From the NCBI RefSeq assembly GCF_020873895.1, contig NZ_JAHWGT010000021.1, positions 62,001 to 126,000 of the forward strand: 64,000 nt of DNA. Direction: 5' to 3'. Source of the DNA: Streptomyces sp. DH12 (lineage in GTDB: Bacteria > Actinomycetota > Actinomycetes > Streptomycetales > Streptomycetaceae). Positions 11,044 to 20,287 of the stretch are shown here, in pieces. The notes below the pieces were generated by a model. That model had not been told where the DNA came from and did no database searches. It saw nothing but the letters and a program-made list of their open reading frames with translations. A program made the translations under genes and the position numbers. The first letter of the stretch is position 1. Every line of letters starts with the position of its first letter.

Positions 11044-11565
11044 CTACGGCAGGTCGTCGCCGTCCGTCCGGATGTCGTCCTCGGCCCGCAGTCCGGCCAC
11101 CCACAGCGGCATCAGCCAGTGCACGACGAGGGCGGTGAACAGCGCCGCGAAGACGACCTCGCCGTCGGCCCGGACGTCCGTCGTCCACAGCAGCAGCCCG
11201 AACGCGGCGGTGCCGAGGAGGAGCAGACCGGTGGTGGCCCGGTGGGCGATGGCCCGGACCCGGTCGCGTTCGGCGGTCTGGCGCTCGTCGAGCATCCGGC
11301 CGCGCAGTTCGAGCAGGCCGCGGGTGGCGGCGTTGATGCCGCCGGTGGCGACCACCCAGGGCAGCAGCAGGCCGAGCATCGCGAACGCCGCCCAGCCGGC
11401 GTCGGCGACGACCATGGCGAGCCACGTGGTGGCGGCCGCCGCGGTGAGCAGCACGTGCGCGGCGACCAGGACCCGCCGGCGGGCTGCCGTCCGGTAGAGC
11501 GGCGCGGCCTCGCGCCGGTTCATGAGCGCGTACATCCGCCGGTCGTAGCGCGTGGCGGTCGTCAT
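11044..11565 (-). CDS. Four-helix membrane protein coupled to an XRE regulator
   Basis: A 173-residue protein with about four hydrophobic segments (near residues 33-50, 58-75, 112-128, 135-155) and an Arg-rich cytoplasmic loop (E-L-R-G-R-M-L-D-E-R-Q). I do not recognise a named family. Its ATG overlaps the TGA of the small helix-turn-helix gene upstream by one base, so the two are coupled and probably work together. Small XRE regulators paired with such membrane proteins are common in Gram-positives; the function is unknown. Confidence 0.85.
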   Translation of the reverse strand: MTTATRYDRRMYALMNRREAAPLYRTAARRRVLVAAHVLLTAAAATTWLAMVVADAGWAAFAMLGLLLPWVVATGGINAATRGLLELRGRMLDERQTAERDRVRAIAHRATTGLLLLGTAAFGLLLWTTDVRADGEVVFAALFTALVVHWLMPLWVAGLRAEDDIRTDGDDLP

Positions 11566-11828
11566 CAGGTGGTCCTCCCGTTGTCCCCGTCAACCCCGTA
11601 GATCTCGGTCGTGAGCGGCTGGAACGGCTCCAGGGAGAACAGCGCCTCCACGGGGAGCCGGAAATAGGCCGCCAGCTTCAGGGCCAGGTCGAGGCTGGGG
11701 TTGTACTGTCCGCGCTCGATGTAGCCGATGGTCTGGTAGTGGACGCCGACCGCCTGCGCCAGTGCCTGCCGCGACACCTTGCGTTCGGCCCGGACGACGG
11801 CCAGCCTGTTGTGCACCTGCTCGCTCAT
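11565..11828 (-). CDS. Small XRE-family helix-turn-helix regulator
   Basis: An 87-residue protein, essentially one helix-turn-helix domain: S-R-Q-A-L-A-Q-A-V-G-V-H-Y-Q-T-I-G-Y-I-E, then the N-P-S-L-D-L-A-L-K core. It ends in the V-E-A-L-F-S-L-E-P-F motif typical of stand-alone regulators paired with membrane proteins. It is first in a two-gene unit and divergent from the acyltransferase. An AT-rich inverted repeat touches its start codon, suggesting autoregulation. Confidence 0.88.
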   Translation of the reverse strand: MSEQVHNRLAVVRAERKVSRQALAQAVGVHYQTIGYIERGQYNPSLDLALKLAAYFRLPVEALFSLEPFQPLTTEIYGVDGDNGRTT

Positions 11829-11841
11829 GTATAAGAAATAC
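11829..11841. promoter_or_regulatory. AT-rich inverted repeat at the XRE gene start
   Basis: GTAT-AAGAA-ATAC, within a longer TGTA...TACA symmetry, overlaps and abuts the start codon of the XRE gene in an unusually AT-rich patch. It is a candidate operator, or includes the -10 region, of the small regulator. Symmetry and position are the only support. Confidence 0.35.
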
Positions 11842-11930
11842 TACATTCGATCGTACGAACGCAATGATCCGTATGGATGATGTGCTGCCCGCACACGCGC
11901 GGTCGCCCCGGGGCGCGGCGCCGTCCGCTC

Positions 11931-11936
11931 TAGGGT
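11931..11936 (+). promoter_or_regulatory. Possible -10 element of a leaderless acyltransferase transcript
   Basis: TAGGGT ends six bases before the ATG of the acyltransferase gene, and no Shine-Dalgarno sequence precedes that ATG. This arrangement fits a leaderless mRNA, frequent in actinomycetes. No convincing -35 is visible. Confidence 0.3.
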
Positions 11937-11942
11937 TCGATC

Positions 11943-13220
11943 ATGCGCAGCAGCGACAGCGACCGCGTCTACCTCGCCCCCGTCGACCACCTGCGCGCCG
12001 CCGCCGCCGTCCTCGTCGTCCTGTACCACGGGTGCCAGTTGTTCACCGCCCGGCTCGAGGGCGGCGGGGCGTTCACCGCCGAGACGGGCTGGCTGTACTC
12101 CGCGAACCCGGCCGCCACGCTCGTCTTCGAGGGGCACACGGCCGTCGCCCTGTTCATGGTGCTGTCCGGCTTCATCTTCACCGTCGGCGCGCACGGCCGC
12201 CCCATCCGCTACGGACGGTTCGTCACCAACCGGCTGCTGCGGGTCTATCCCCTGTACCTGGTCGTCGCGGTGCTCGGGCTGGCGACGCAGGTGGCGCTGG
12301 TGTCGTACGAGGACGTGCTGCGGCTGCTGACGTTCGCGACGCCGGGCCAGCCGTACGGGGGCGTGTTCTGGACGCTCAGCGTGGAGGTCCAGTTCTACCT
12401 GCTCTTCCCGCTGCTGAACCGGCTGCTGACGGAGCGGGGGCCGGGCGCCCTGCTGCGGCTGCTCGGGGCCGTCGCGCTGCTGCGGGTGCTGGTGTGGCTG
12501 AGCAGCCCGGTGCCGGAACCGCCGACGACCGCCCTGTACCTGGGTCTCGCGGGGCGGATCGACCAGTTCCTGCTGGGCATGCTGGCCGCCTGGTGGTACC
12601 TGCGCCGGCGGGAGCGGGCGGGCGTCCGGTGGCCGGCGTGGGCGGCGCTGGGGCCGGCGGTGCTCGCGCTGTGGGCGTACAACCAGCTGCACGGCTTCGT
12701 CTCCGACAGCCCGCTGAAGCTGGTGTGGGGAACGGTGGAGGGCGCCGTGTGGGCGCTCTTCGTCGCCGCCTACGTCACCGGCGCGGGCCCGGCGGGACGG
12801 CCCGCCCCGGCGGAGCCCGCGATCACGGCCGACCCGGTGGGCCCGCCGGAGCCGGCGGACCCGGCGGCGCGGGGGTGGCGGGGGCGGTTGTCGCGGGGAG
12901 CGGCGCGGCTCGGCGAGGTGAGCTACTCGGTCTACCTGACGCACTTCATGGTGCTGACCGTGCTGGGCGAGTACGGCGGCCGGGCCCTGGCCGCGCTCCC
13001 GCTGCCGCCGGTGTGGGCGGCGTTCGCACTGACGGCGGCGGTGGCGCTGCCGCTGACGGTGGGGTTGTCGTTCCTGACGTACCACGCGGTGGAGCTGCCG
13101 TTCCTGAAGCTGCGCCGCCCCTACCTGGGCGCCGCGCCCGACGGGGCGGCGGGCGCGCCGCGCCCCCGGCGGCGCGGGGCCGACCGGGGGCGCGGGGGTG
13201 TGCCGGAACGGCACGGGTGA
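11943..13220 (+). CDS. Acyltransferase 3 family membrane protein
   Basis: A 425-residue integral membrane protein of the acyltransferase 3 (OafA-like) family with about ten hydrophobic segments. Family signs are the N-terminal D-H-L-R-A-A-A-A-V-L-V-V-L-Y-H-G with its histidine (about 15-30), and R-F-V-T-N-R-L-L-R-V-Y-P-L-Y after the third segment. Members O-acylate cell-envelope glycans or secondary metabolites; the acceptor here is unknown. The C-terminus is a charged tail of about 35 residues. It stands alone and converges on mdh. Confidence 0.88.
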   Translation: MRSSDSDRVYLAPVDHLRAAAAVLVVLYHGCQLFTARLEGGGAFTAETGWLYSANPAATLVFEGHTAVALFMVLSGFIFTVGAHGRPIRYGRFVTNRLLRVYPLYLVVAVLGLATQVALVSYEDVLRLLTFATPGQPYGGVFWTLSVEVQFYLLFPLLNRLLTERGPGALLRLLGAVALLRVLVWLSSPVPEPPTTALYLGLAGRIDQFLLGMLAAWWYLRRRERAGVRWPAWAALGPAVLALWAYNQLHGFVSDSPLKLVWGTVEGAVWALFVAAYVTGAGPAGRPAPAEPAITADPVGPPEPADPAARGWRGRLSRGAARLGEVSYSVYLTHFMVLTVLGEYGGRALAALPLPPVWAAFALTAAVALPLTVGLSFLTYHAVELPFLKLRRPYLGAAPDGAAGAPRPRRRGADRGRGGVPERHG

Positions 13221-13257
13221 GGCTCGGCCGAGGCCGGGCCCGCGTACGGCGTGGGAC

Positions 13258-14370
<1,113 letters not shown>

Positions 14371-14443
14371 CTATCCGACCCGACCACCCTTCAACCCCCG
14401 CCCCCTTGTGTCGCAGCTCACCCGAACGGGCGACGCGCCGGGG

Positions 14444-15607
14444 TCACGGTGTGGCCGTGCAGCCCTTGACGCCGGTGGCGCGCAGGGCCGCGCACGCCCC
14501 GGCGTCGGTCCCGTCGCCGACGACGACCATCGGCGTGTACGCGTCGTCCTCGGCGCCGTCGACGGTGGCCGCCCGGGTGGGGCCGCCGGGCGCGGTGACG
14601 CTGACGACGTCCCCCGGGGCGGCCTGGCTGACGCGGGCCCAGGCGGCGCCGCACACCTGGCTGTAGCGGACCTCGACCATCGTGGTGGCGACGACCGTGG
14701 AGGCGACCGTCGTGGCGTACCGGCCGCCGCACCCCATGACCTGCGGATCCTGACCGCCGCAGGCGGCGCCGGAGCAGCGGACGCCCTCGGGGAGCGGGGC
14801 GGGGACGCTGGACGCGGGCGGCGCGGGCGGGGCCGCGGGGCGGCGCACCCCGGCCCCGTCGGCGTCGGCGGCGCGGTCGCCTCGCGGGCCGCCGAGGTCG
14901 GTGAGGAGGACCGCCGCGACGACGACGAGCAGGGCGCCGAGGGCGCCCGCGAGGAACGACACCGCCGTACGCCCCGCCCGGCCGCGCGCCCCCGAGGGCG
15001 CCGGGGCGGGCCGGGCGGCGCCGGGCTTGCGGCCCACGGGGGCGTACGCGCCCGTGCCCGGGCCCACCGGCAGGCGGCCCGGCGGCACGTAGTCCGGCGC
15101 CGCGTCGTCCGCCGGGGCGGTCGGCCGCGCGCGGCCCGGCGGGCCGTCCGCCGGCAGCAGGGTCACCGGCAGGACGGTCGCCGGCAGGACCGCCGTCGGC
15201 GGCAGCACCGTCCCGGACACGGGAGCGGGGGCCGGGGCGTCGGCGGGTGGCGCGGCGTCCCCGGCGCCGGGGTCGTCCAGGGCGGCGCGGGCCTGCGCGA
15301 TGCGGATCGACTCCATCGTCAGGTCGTGGCGCATCTCGGCCCGGCTCCAGGCCCGTTCGGCCAGCTCCCACAGGGTGGTCAGGTGGTCCGGGTCGGTGCC
15401 GGTGACGTCCGCGAGCGCCAGGACGGCGCCGTGCGGCGCCAGCAGACGCCCGTTCAGGTACCGCTCCCAGGACGTCCTGCTGTAGCCCGTACGGTCCGCG
15501 ACGGCCGCGATGCTCAGGCCGCTGCGGTCCACGAGCCGGCGCAACTGCCCGGCGAACTCCCGCACCTGCGGGTCGAGCTCCTCCGACAGCGCCCTCCAGC
15601 GAGGCAT
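14444..15607 (-). CDS. XRE-family protein with membrane segment and DUF2690 domain
   Basis: A 387-residue protein. The N-terminal helix-turn-helix (residues about 14-75: L-S-I-A-A-V-A-D-R-T-G-Y-S-R-T-S-W-E-R-Y-L-N-G) is followed by a Pro/Ala-rich linker, a transmembrane segment near 240-260 and an extracytoplasmic DUF2690-type domain with paired cysteines (C-S-G-A-A-C, M-G-C-G-G, V-C-G-A-A-W). The ATG at 15607 is preferred over upstream starts because of a GGGGGAAG ribosome site. The layout suggests a membrane-anchored regulator sensing something outside; targets are unknown. Confidence 0.85.
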   Translation of the reverse strand: MPRWRALSEELDPQVREFAGQLRRLVDRSGLSIAAVADRTGYSRTSWERYLNGRLLAPHGAVLALADVTGTDPDHLTTLWELAERAWSRAEMRHDLTMESIRIAQARAALDDPGAGDAAPPADAPAPAPVSGTVLPPTAVLPATVLPVTLLPADGPPGRARPTAPADDAAPDYVPPGRLPVGPGTGAYAPVGRKPGAARPAPAPSGARGRAGRTAVSFLAGALGALLVVVAAVLLTDLGGPRGDRAADADGAGVRRPAAPPAPPASSVPAPLPEGVRCSGAACGGQDPQVMGCGGRYATTVASTVVATTMVEVRYSQVCGAAWARVSQAAPGDVVSVTAPGGPTRAATVDGAEDDAYTPMVVVGDGTDAGACAALRATGVKGCTATP

Positions 15608-15942
15608 ACCGCTTCCCCCTTGTCCCCGGACCGGCCCCACGCGTCCGGTGCGTCCGGCACGGTCCGTGCCGCGCGGGCCAGGATGGCAGTTCCGGGCCCC
15701 GGTTTCCCAGTCGTGGCCTGGTGCGCACAGAGTTCCGGAATGGTCACTTCCGTGCCACAGGACCCGGACGTCCCTTGATCAGCTTTGGCGCGTCCATGAC
15801 TCTGGTGTCCGCGGGGACGGCGCCCGTCCTGTCTCGGGGGAGGGGATGGGCGCCGTCACCGACGGGGGTACGACGAAGGCGGGCCGCCCTCCTCCTGACG
15901 AGGGGGCGGCCCGCCTTCCGCGTCACGGGGCCGGGGCGGCGC
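15608..15942. other. Intergenic stretch with a terminator, no gene seen
   Basis: The 335 bases between the XRE-DUF2690 start and the DUF3017 gene end hold the promoter of the former and the hairpin at 15876-15917. Short open frames here show no coding bias. I see nothing else. Confidence 0.5.
15876..15917 (-). terminator. Terminator after folD-DUF3017
   Basis: A 14-bp perfect stem (15876-15889 with 15904-15917) is centred 46 bp beyond the DUF3017 stop. The arms begin and end with AA/TT, giving a short A/T edge. It probably ends the folD-DUF3017 transcript. Confidence 0.75.
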
Positions 15943-16701
15943 CTACCGCACGGTGAAGCGCACGGCTTCCTTCAGGAACGGGATCTCCAGCCACGGGTCG
16001 GGCTGCGTCATGAGGGCGAACAGCACGATCCCCCCGCCGAGCACCCCGTACGTGATCAGGTCCGTGAACCGGGACCGCACGGCGAGCATGCCCACCGACG
16101 GCAGGGCCCGCCGCAGGCCCGCTCCGGTCAGCAGGGCGGCGCCGATCAGCAGCGCGCCGATGCGCGGCGCGTGCCGGAACGGGTCGAAGCCGATGACGAG
16201 CAGTCCGAGCGCGGTCATCCCGAGCACGGTGAGCAGCGGCCACTGCCGGGCGGGCGCCGGGGCGTCCCCGGAGGCCGCGCGACCGCCGCCCTCGGGCCGC
16301 ACGGTGCCCTCGGTGACGGCCGGGTCCCGCCGGGCGGCGCCCGCCGGGTCCTCCGCCGCGTCACCGTCCGCCGACGGCTCCCCCGCCGCGTCCGGGGTGC
16401 GGGAGGCGCTCGCGGCACGCGCCCGGCCCGGCGCCGTGCCCGACGCCTCACCCTCGGCCGGTCCCGACGCCTGGCCCTCGGCCGGCTCCGACGCCGCTGC
16501 CGGTCCGGACGCGCCCGCCGGTCCGGACGCCTCCGCCGGACCCGACGCCTCCGCCGACGGCGACGCGTCAGCCCCCGCCGGTGGGTCCGCCGAGTCCGGC
16601 AGGTCGGCCGCTTCCGGCGCACCCGCACCGGAGCTCGCCGCCGTGCCCGGTCCGGCCGCGGAGCCCGCCGCGCGGGATGCGCCGTTCGCCCGTACGCCCA
16701 T
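15943..16701 (-). CDS. DUF3017 domain membrane protein
   Basis: A 252-residue protein. The first 150 or so residues are a low-complexity Ala/Ser/Pro/Glu-rich tail with repeated G-P-A-E-A-S-type units. The last 95 residues carry three hydrophobic segments and match the DUF3017 family found beside folD in actinomycetes (ending D-P-W-L-E-I-P-F-L-K-E-A-V). It starts 17 bp after folD. Function unknown; the long N-terminal tail is unusual, since DUF3017 proteins are generally short. Confidence 0.8.
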   Translation of the reverse strand: MGVRANGASRAAGSAAGPGTAASSGAGAPEAADLPDSADPPAGADASPSAEASGPAEASGPAGASGPAAASEPAEGQASGPAEGEASGTAPGRARAASASRTPDAAGEPSADGDAAEDPAGAARRDPAVTEGTVRPEGGGRAASGDAPAPARQWPLLTVLGMTALGLLVIGFDPFRHAPRIGALLIGAALLTGAGLRRALPSVGMLAVRSRFTDLITYGVLGGGIVLFALMTQPDPWLEIPFLKEAVRFTVR

Positions 16702-16718
16702 GGGGTGGCCCTTCCGGC

Positions 16719-17585
16719 TCACTTCGCGGTGTCGGCCGCGGCGCGCTCGGCCGCCTCGACGACGTTGACCAGCAGCTGAGCCCGCGTCATCGGGCCCACC
16801 CCGCCGGGGTTGGGGGCGACCCAGCCGGCCACCTCGCGCACCCCCGGGTGCACATCGCCCATGATCTTGCCGCTCTCGTCGCGGCTGACGCCCACGTCCA
16901 GGATGGCGGCGCCCGGCTTGACGTCCTCCGGCTTGACCAGGTGCGGCACGCCCGCCGCGGCGACGATGATGTCGGCCCGCCGCAGGTGCTCCGACACGTC
17001 CCGGGTGCCCGTGTGGACCTGCGTCACCGTGGCGTTCTCCGAGCGGCGCGTCAGCAGCAGCGGCATCGGCCGCCCGATGGTGACGCCCCGGCCCACGACC
17101 ACCACGTGCGCCCCGGCGATCTCCACGCCGTGGCGGCGCAGCAGCGTGACGATGCCGGCGGGCGTGCACGGCAGCGGCGCGGGCTCGCCGAGGACCAGCC
17201 GGCCCAGGTTCGTCGGGTGCAGGCCGTCCGCGTCCTTCGCCGGGTCCATCAGCGTCAGCACGCGGTTGGTGTCGATGCCCTTCGGCAGCGGCAGCTGGAC
17301 GATGTACCCGGTGCAGGCCGGGTCCTCGTTCAACTCGCGGACGACCGCCTCGATGTCCTCCTGCGTCGCCGTCGCGGGCAGCGTCCGCTGGATCGACGCG
17401 ATGCCCACCTGGGCGCAGTCGCGGTGCTTTCCGGCCACGTACTTCTGGCTGCCGACGTCCTCGCCGACCAGCAGCGTGCCGAGGCCCGGGGTGACGCCCC
17501 GGGCCTTCAGCTCCGCCACGCGGGCGGTCAGATCGGACTTGATCGCTGCGGCGGTGGCCTTGCCGTCGAGAATCTGGGCGCTCAT
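16719..17585 (-). CDS. folD: Methylenetetrahydrofolate dehydrogenase/cyclohydrolase
   Basis: A 288-residue bifunctional folate enzyme that interconverts 5,10-methylene-, 5,10-methenyl- and 10-formyl-tetrahydrofolate. The active-site region S-Q-K-Y-V-A-G-K is in the N-domain and the NADP site G-R-G-V-T-I-G-R-P in the C-domain. P-L-P-K-G and G-G-V-G-P-M-T are family signatures. The start with GAGGATGGGGAC upstream gives normal length. Its 10-formyl-THF product feeds purN and purH in this same window. Confidence 0.96.
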   Translation of the reverse strand: MSAQILDGKATAAAIKSDLTARVAELKARGVTPGLGTLLVGEDVGSQKYVAGKHRDCAQVGIASIQRTLPATATQEDIEAVVRELNEDPACTGYIVQLPLPKGIDTNRVLTLMDPAKDADGLHPTNLGRLVLGEPAPLPCTPAGIVTLLRRHGVEIAGAHVVVVGRGVTIGRPMPLLLTRRSENATVTQVHTGTRDVSEHLRRADIIVAAAGVPHLVKPEDVKPGAAILDVGVSRDESGKIMGDVHPGVREVAGWVAPNPGGVGPMTRAQLLVNVVEAAERAAADTAK

Positions 17586-17827
17586 GTCCCCATCCTCGCG
17601 GATGACCCCCGCCCTCTTCCAATCCCGGCGTCCCGGCCCAGGTGGCAGAGGTTGCATCTGCACAACAGTCACCCAAACCGACTGGACAAAAAGACGACGG
17701 TAATACCACGATGACGGCGCAATGCCGCGGGCAGTGCCGGGGGGACGGGCGGCGCGTACGAGTGTGTGCAGACAGTTCCTCCGCGCGGAACCGCGCGTCC
17801 CCGCACGACCCTCGGAGGATCCCCGCC

Positions 17828-18373
17828 ATGAGTTACGGCGACCCGAACAACCCCTACGGCCAGCAGCAGCAGCCCGCCCAGCCCGGTTACGGCTACCCCC
17901 AGGCCCCGCCGGTCCAGCCGTACGGCCAGGGCGGCGGCTACGGCGCCCCCATGGAGATGCCGGGCGGCGTCAAGGCGGCCCGCGTGATGCTCTTCGTCAT
18001 CGCCGGCCTCCAGGTCATCGGCGCCATCGGCGCCGCCCTCACCGCGCTCGCCATCGCCGCGGCGCAGGAGGACCCGACGCTGAAGAACGACATCCAGTTC
18101 CAGCAGCTCGCCGACATGTCGACGGGCGCGATCTGGGGCGTCACCGTCCTGATCCTCGCCTGGGGCGTGTTCGCCATCGTCCTCGGCGCCAAGCTCGGCA
18201 ACGGCGGCAACGGCATACGCATCACCACGATGGTGTTCGGCATCATCACGGCGATCCTCGGCATCTACCCGTTCGTCGTCATCGGCCTCGCCCACACGGT
18301 GCTGGCCATCCTGGTGGCCGTCTTCGTCGGCAAGTCCGACGCCGCCGCCTGGTTCTCGCGCCCGCGCCACTGA
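17828..18373 (+). CDS. Membrane protein with Gln/Pro/Tyr-rich N-terminus
   Basis: A 181-residue protein. The first 45 residues are a G-Q-Q-Q-Q-P-x-Y-rich tail. Three to four hydrophobic segments follow (about 52-78, 108-130, 138-165). The ATG with GGAGG nine bases upstream is chosen; a longer in-frame extension has no ribosome site. This architecture (tail plus DUF4064-like helices) is common and poorly characterised in Streptomyces. It is monocistronic and ends at a shared terminator. Confidence 0.82.
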   Translation: MSYGDPNNPYGQQQQPAQPGYGYPQAPPVQPYGQGGGYGAPMEMPGGVKAARVMLFVIAGLQVIGAIGAALTALAIAAAQEDPTLKNDIQFQQLADMSTGAIWGVTVLILAWGVFAIVLGAKLGNGGNGIRITTMVFGIITAILGIYPFVVIGLAHTVLAILVAVFVGKSDAAAWFSRPRH

Positions 18374-18390
18374 GCCCGGACCCCGCGCCA

Positions 18391-18437
18391 CGAAGGCCGC
18401 GGCCCCGGACGCACCCGCGTCCGGGCCGCGGCCTTCG
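18391..18437. terminator. Bidirectional terminator
   Basis: A 21-bp stem with one bulged C (18391-18412 with 18417-18437) and a four-base loop lies between a plus-strand gene ending at 18373 and a minus-strand gene ending at 18448, so it can serve both. Confidence 0.85.
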
Positions 18438-18447
18438 CCGTACCCGC

Positions 18448-18663
18448 TCACCCGGGGCGGTCCACCGACGTGCGCACCACCCGGATCGTGCGGGCCCGCC
18501 CCAGCACGTAGGCGTTCCCGTCCTCGAACTCCAGCCGCCTGCGGTCCGGCAGCACCTGCCGCACGTCCCCCACCGTGTGCGGCACCCCGCCCACCGCGAT
18601 CACGTCACCGACCCGGACCCCGTCACCCGTGACCTCCAGGGTCCGCACCGTCAGCCTCGACAT
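18448..18663 (-). CDS. Small hypothetical protein
   Basis: A 71-residue beta-rich protein (L-T-V-R-T-L-E-V-T-G-D-G-V-R-V-G-D-V-I-A-V-G-G) resembling a short barrel. No family recognised. It is 19 bp downstream of the 80-residue gene and probably co-transcribed. G/C-ending codons and a terminator after it support it as real. Confidence 0.65.
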   Translation of the reverse strand: MSRLTVRTLEVTGDGVRVGDVIAVGGVPHTVGDVRQVLPDRRRLEFEDGNAYVLGRARTIRVVRTSVDRPG

Positions 18664-18682
18664 CCCCGGCCACCCGCCGCGC

Positions 18683-18925
18683 TCAGGACCGGTCGCCCGG
18701 AGCGACGCCCGCCGACAGCGCCGCCGCGAGCTGCCGGGCCGTACGCGGCGCGCACCGCCCCAACTCCACCAGCGGGTACGGCGGATCCGCCGCCAGCGAC
18801 ACGCAGTCCAGGCCCAGCGACGGCAGGGTGACCCCCACGCCGGTCAACGCGGCCCGCAGCACGTCCCGCGCCTCCTCCGCCTCCCTGATCCGCTCCGCCG
18901 CCGCCATCCGTTCAGCGATCCCCAT
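18683..18925 (-). CDS. Small hypothetical protein
   Basis: An 80-residue protein with a helical N-terminus (M-A-A-A-E-R-I-R-E-A-E-E-A-R) and a conserved-looking P-P-Y-P-L-V-E-L-G-R-C-A-P core. AAAGGGGC lies six to ten bases before the ATG. It is divergent from the XRE/DUF5753 gene. Small proteins like this often sit beside XRE/DUF397 pairs in Streptomyces; its role is unknown. Confidence 0.65.
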   Translation of the reverse strand: MGIAERMAAAERIREAEEARDVLRAALTGVGVTLPSLGLDCVSLAADPPYPLVELGRCAPRTARQLAAALSAGVAPGDRS

Positions 18926-19042
18926 GCACGTTGCCCCTTTCCGGGCCCGGTCCGACGTTCCACACCAAAGGATCGGCGCGTAGCGATACGTTCACCAGGG
19001 GTTACGACTTACGTGGCAGCCAGCGGAAACCGGGGAAGACGC

Positions 19043-19957
19043 ATGCCCGCACCCAAGGAACTCGATCCCACGCAGTCCCTCTCGGCACTCTTCGGCGCGA
19101 AGCTGCGCAAGCTCCGCACGCACGCCGAGCTGACGCAGCGGCAACTCGGCGACAAGGTCCCGATCGCCCACAGCATGATCGCCCGGTACGAACTGGGCAC
19201 GGAGACGCCGACCCAGCAGGTCGCCGAGGCACTGGACCGCCTCCTCGGCGCGGACGGCGACCTGGTCGACCTGTGGCTGCACGTCGTGCGGACGCCGATC
19301 CCGGACTGGGCGCGGAAGTACGTGCATCTGGAGCCGCAGGCTCAGAAGGTGCAGAAGTACGTGGCTCACACCGTGCCGGGCTTGTTGCAGACCCCGGCTT
19401 ATGCACGCGCCCTGCTCAGCGATGCCGTCCCGAGCGTCGGCACGCGGCTTGAGGGCCTCCTCACGGCGCGGCTCGCACGACAGCAGATTCTTCGGCGCGA
19501 AGAGCCCCCGGTGCTATGGGTCATCGTCGACGAAGCAGTACTGCGCCGGCCTGTTGGCGGGTCCGCGGTAATGCGTGAGCAGCTTGGCCATCTGCTATCT
19601 GTCTCGCGATCGTTGGCCAACGTTACGCTGCAAGTGCTGCCCTTCGACCGCGGTGCTCCAGCTGTCATGAGCGGCGCGCTCACCGTTCTGTCGTTCCTCG
19701 ACCGCCAGCCCGTGGTGTACCTGGAGAATTCACACTCCGGAGAGCTGGTCGAACAGGCTGGGCGGGTTTCGGAGTACGCCCTAGCATTCGATCACCTGCT
19801 GGCTCAGGCGCTGTGCCCCGAGGCTTCGGCCCGCCTGATCCGTTCCGCGATGGAGGACCACCGTGACCCACGTCTCCCGAGCCGACCTCAACGCCGCCGT
19901 GTGGCGCAAGTCCAGTCACAGCAACGCGCAGGGCGGCGACTGCGTCGAGGTCGCTGA
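19043..19957 (+). CDS. XRE/DUF5753 helix-turn-helix regulator
   Basis: A 304-residue protein. The XRE helix-turn-helix (about 15-70: A-E-L-T-Q-R-Q-L-G-D-K-V-P-I-A-H-S-M-I-A) is followed by a DUF5753 domain (V-P-G-L-L-Q-T-P-A-Y-A-R-A-L through E-A-S-A-R-L-I). Such genes are paired with DUF397 genes and often influence development or antibiotics. The frame overruns the DUF397 start by 95 bases, reading an Arg-rich shadow as its last 30 or so residues, so an ancestral stop was probably lost. Codon use in about 19330-19860 is less GC-biased than neighbours (TAT, GCA, CTA, GTA occur). Confidence 0.85.
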   Translation: MPAPKELDPTQSLSALFGAKLRKLRTHAELTQRQLGDKVPIAHSMIARYELGTETPTQQVAEALDRLLGADGDLVDLWLHVVRTPIPDWARKYVHLEPQAQKVQKYVAHTVPGLLQTPAYARALLSDAVPSVGTRLEGLLTARLARQQILRREEPPVLWVIVDEAVLRRPVGGSAVMREQLGHLLSVSRSLANVTLQVLPFDRGAPAVMSGALTVLSFLDRQPVVYLENSHSGELVEQAGRVSEYALAFDHLLAQALCPEASARLIRSAMEDHRDPRLPSRPQRRRVAQVQSQQRAGRRLRRGR

Positions 19958-20213
19958 CGGCTTCACCGGCGTCGTACCGGTCCGCGACAGCAAGAACCCC
20001 CACCGCCCCGCCCTGGTCGTCACCGACGGGGCATGGGGCGCCTTCATCGAGTGGCGCACGTCCAGTCACAGCAACACCCAGGGCGGCGACTGCGTCGAGG
20101 TCGGCAGCGGGGTTCCCGGGCTCGTGCCCGTACGCGACAGCAAAGAGCCCGCCCGTCCGGGGCTGGTCGTGGGCCGCGACGCGTGGGACGCGTTCCTGGG
20201 ATCGCTCAAGTAG
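19863..20213 (+). CDS. Tandem-duplicated DUF397 protein
   Basis: A 116-residue protein made of two DUF397 units: W-R-K-S-S-H-S-N-A-Q-G-G-D-C-V-E-V near residue 14 and W-R-T-S-S-H-S-N-T-Q-G-G-D-C-V-E-V near residue 64, each followed by V-P-V-R-D-S-K. DUF397 proteins are usually one unit of about 60-70 residues. The GTG start lies inside the end of the XRE/DUF5753 gene, its usual partner. The two halves are 52 bases with 3 mismatches at their best-conserved part, so the duplication is recent. Confidence 0.88.
   Translation: MTHVSRADLNAAVWRKSSHSNAQGGDCVEVADGFTGVVPVRDSKNPHRPALVVTDGAWGAFIEWRTSSHSNTQGGDCVEVGSGVPGLVPVRDSKEPARPGLVVGRDAWDAFLGSLK
19901..20102 (+). repeat. In-frame direct repeat within the DUF397 gene
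   Basis: The 52 bases at 19901-19952 recur at 20051-20102 with three substitutions. The period is 150 bases, exactly 50 codons, so the copy keeps frame and duplicates the domain core. Confidence 0.9.
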
Positions 20214-20287
20214 TTCCCGCCGACGGCCAGTCGGCGTCAACCCGCCGTCCGTTCCCTTCCCGCCCCTCCCGGGGGAAGGGACAGGCC

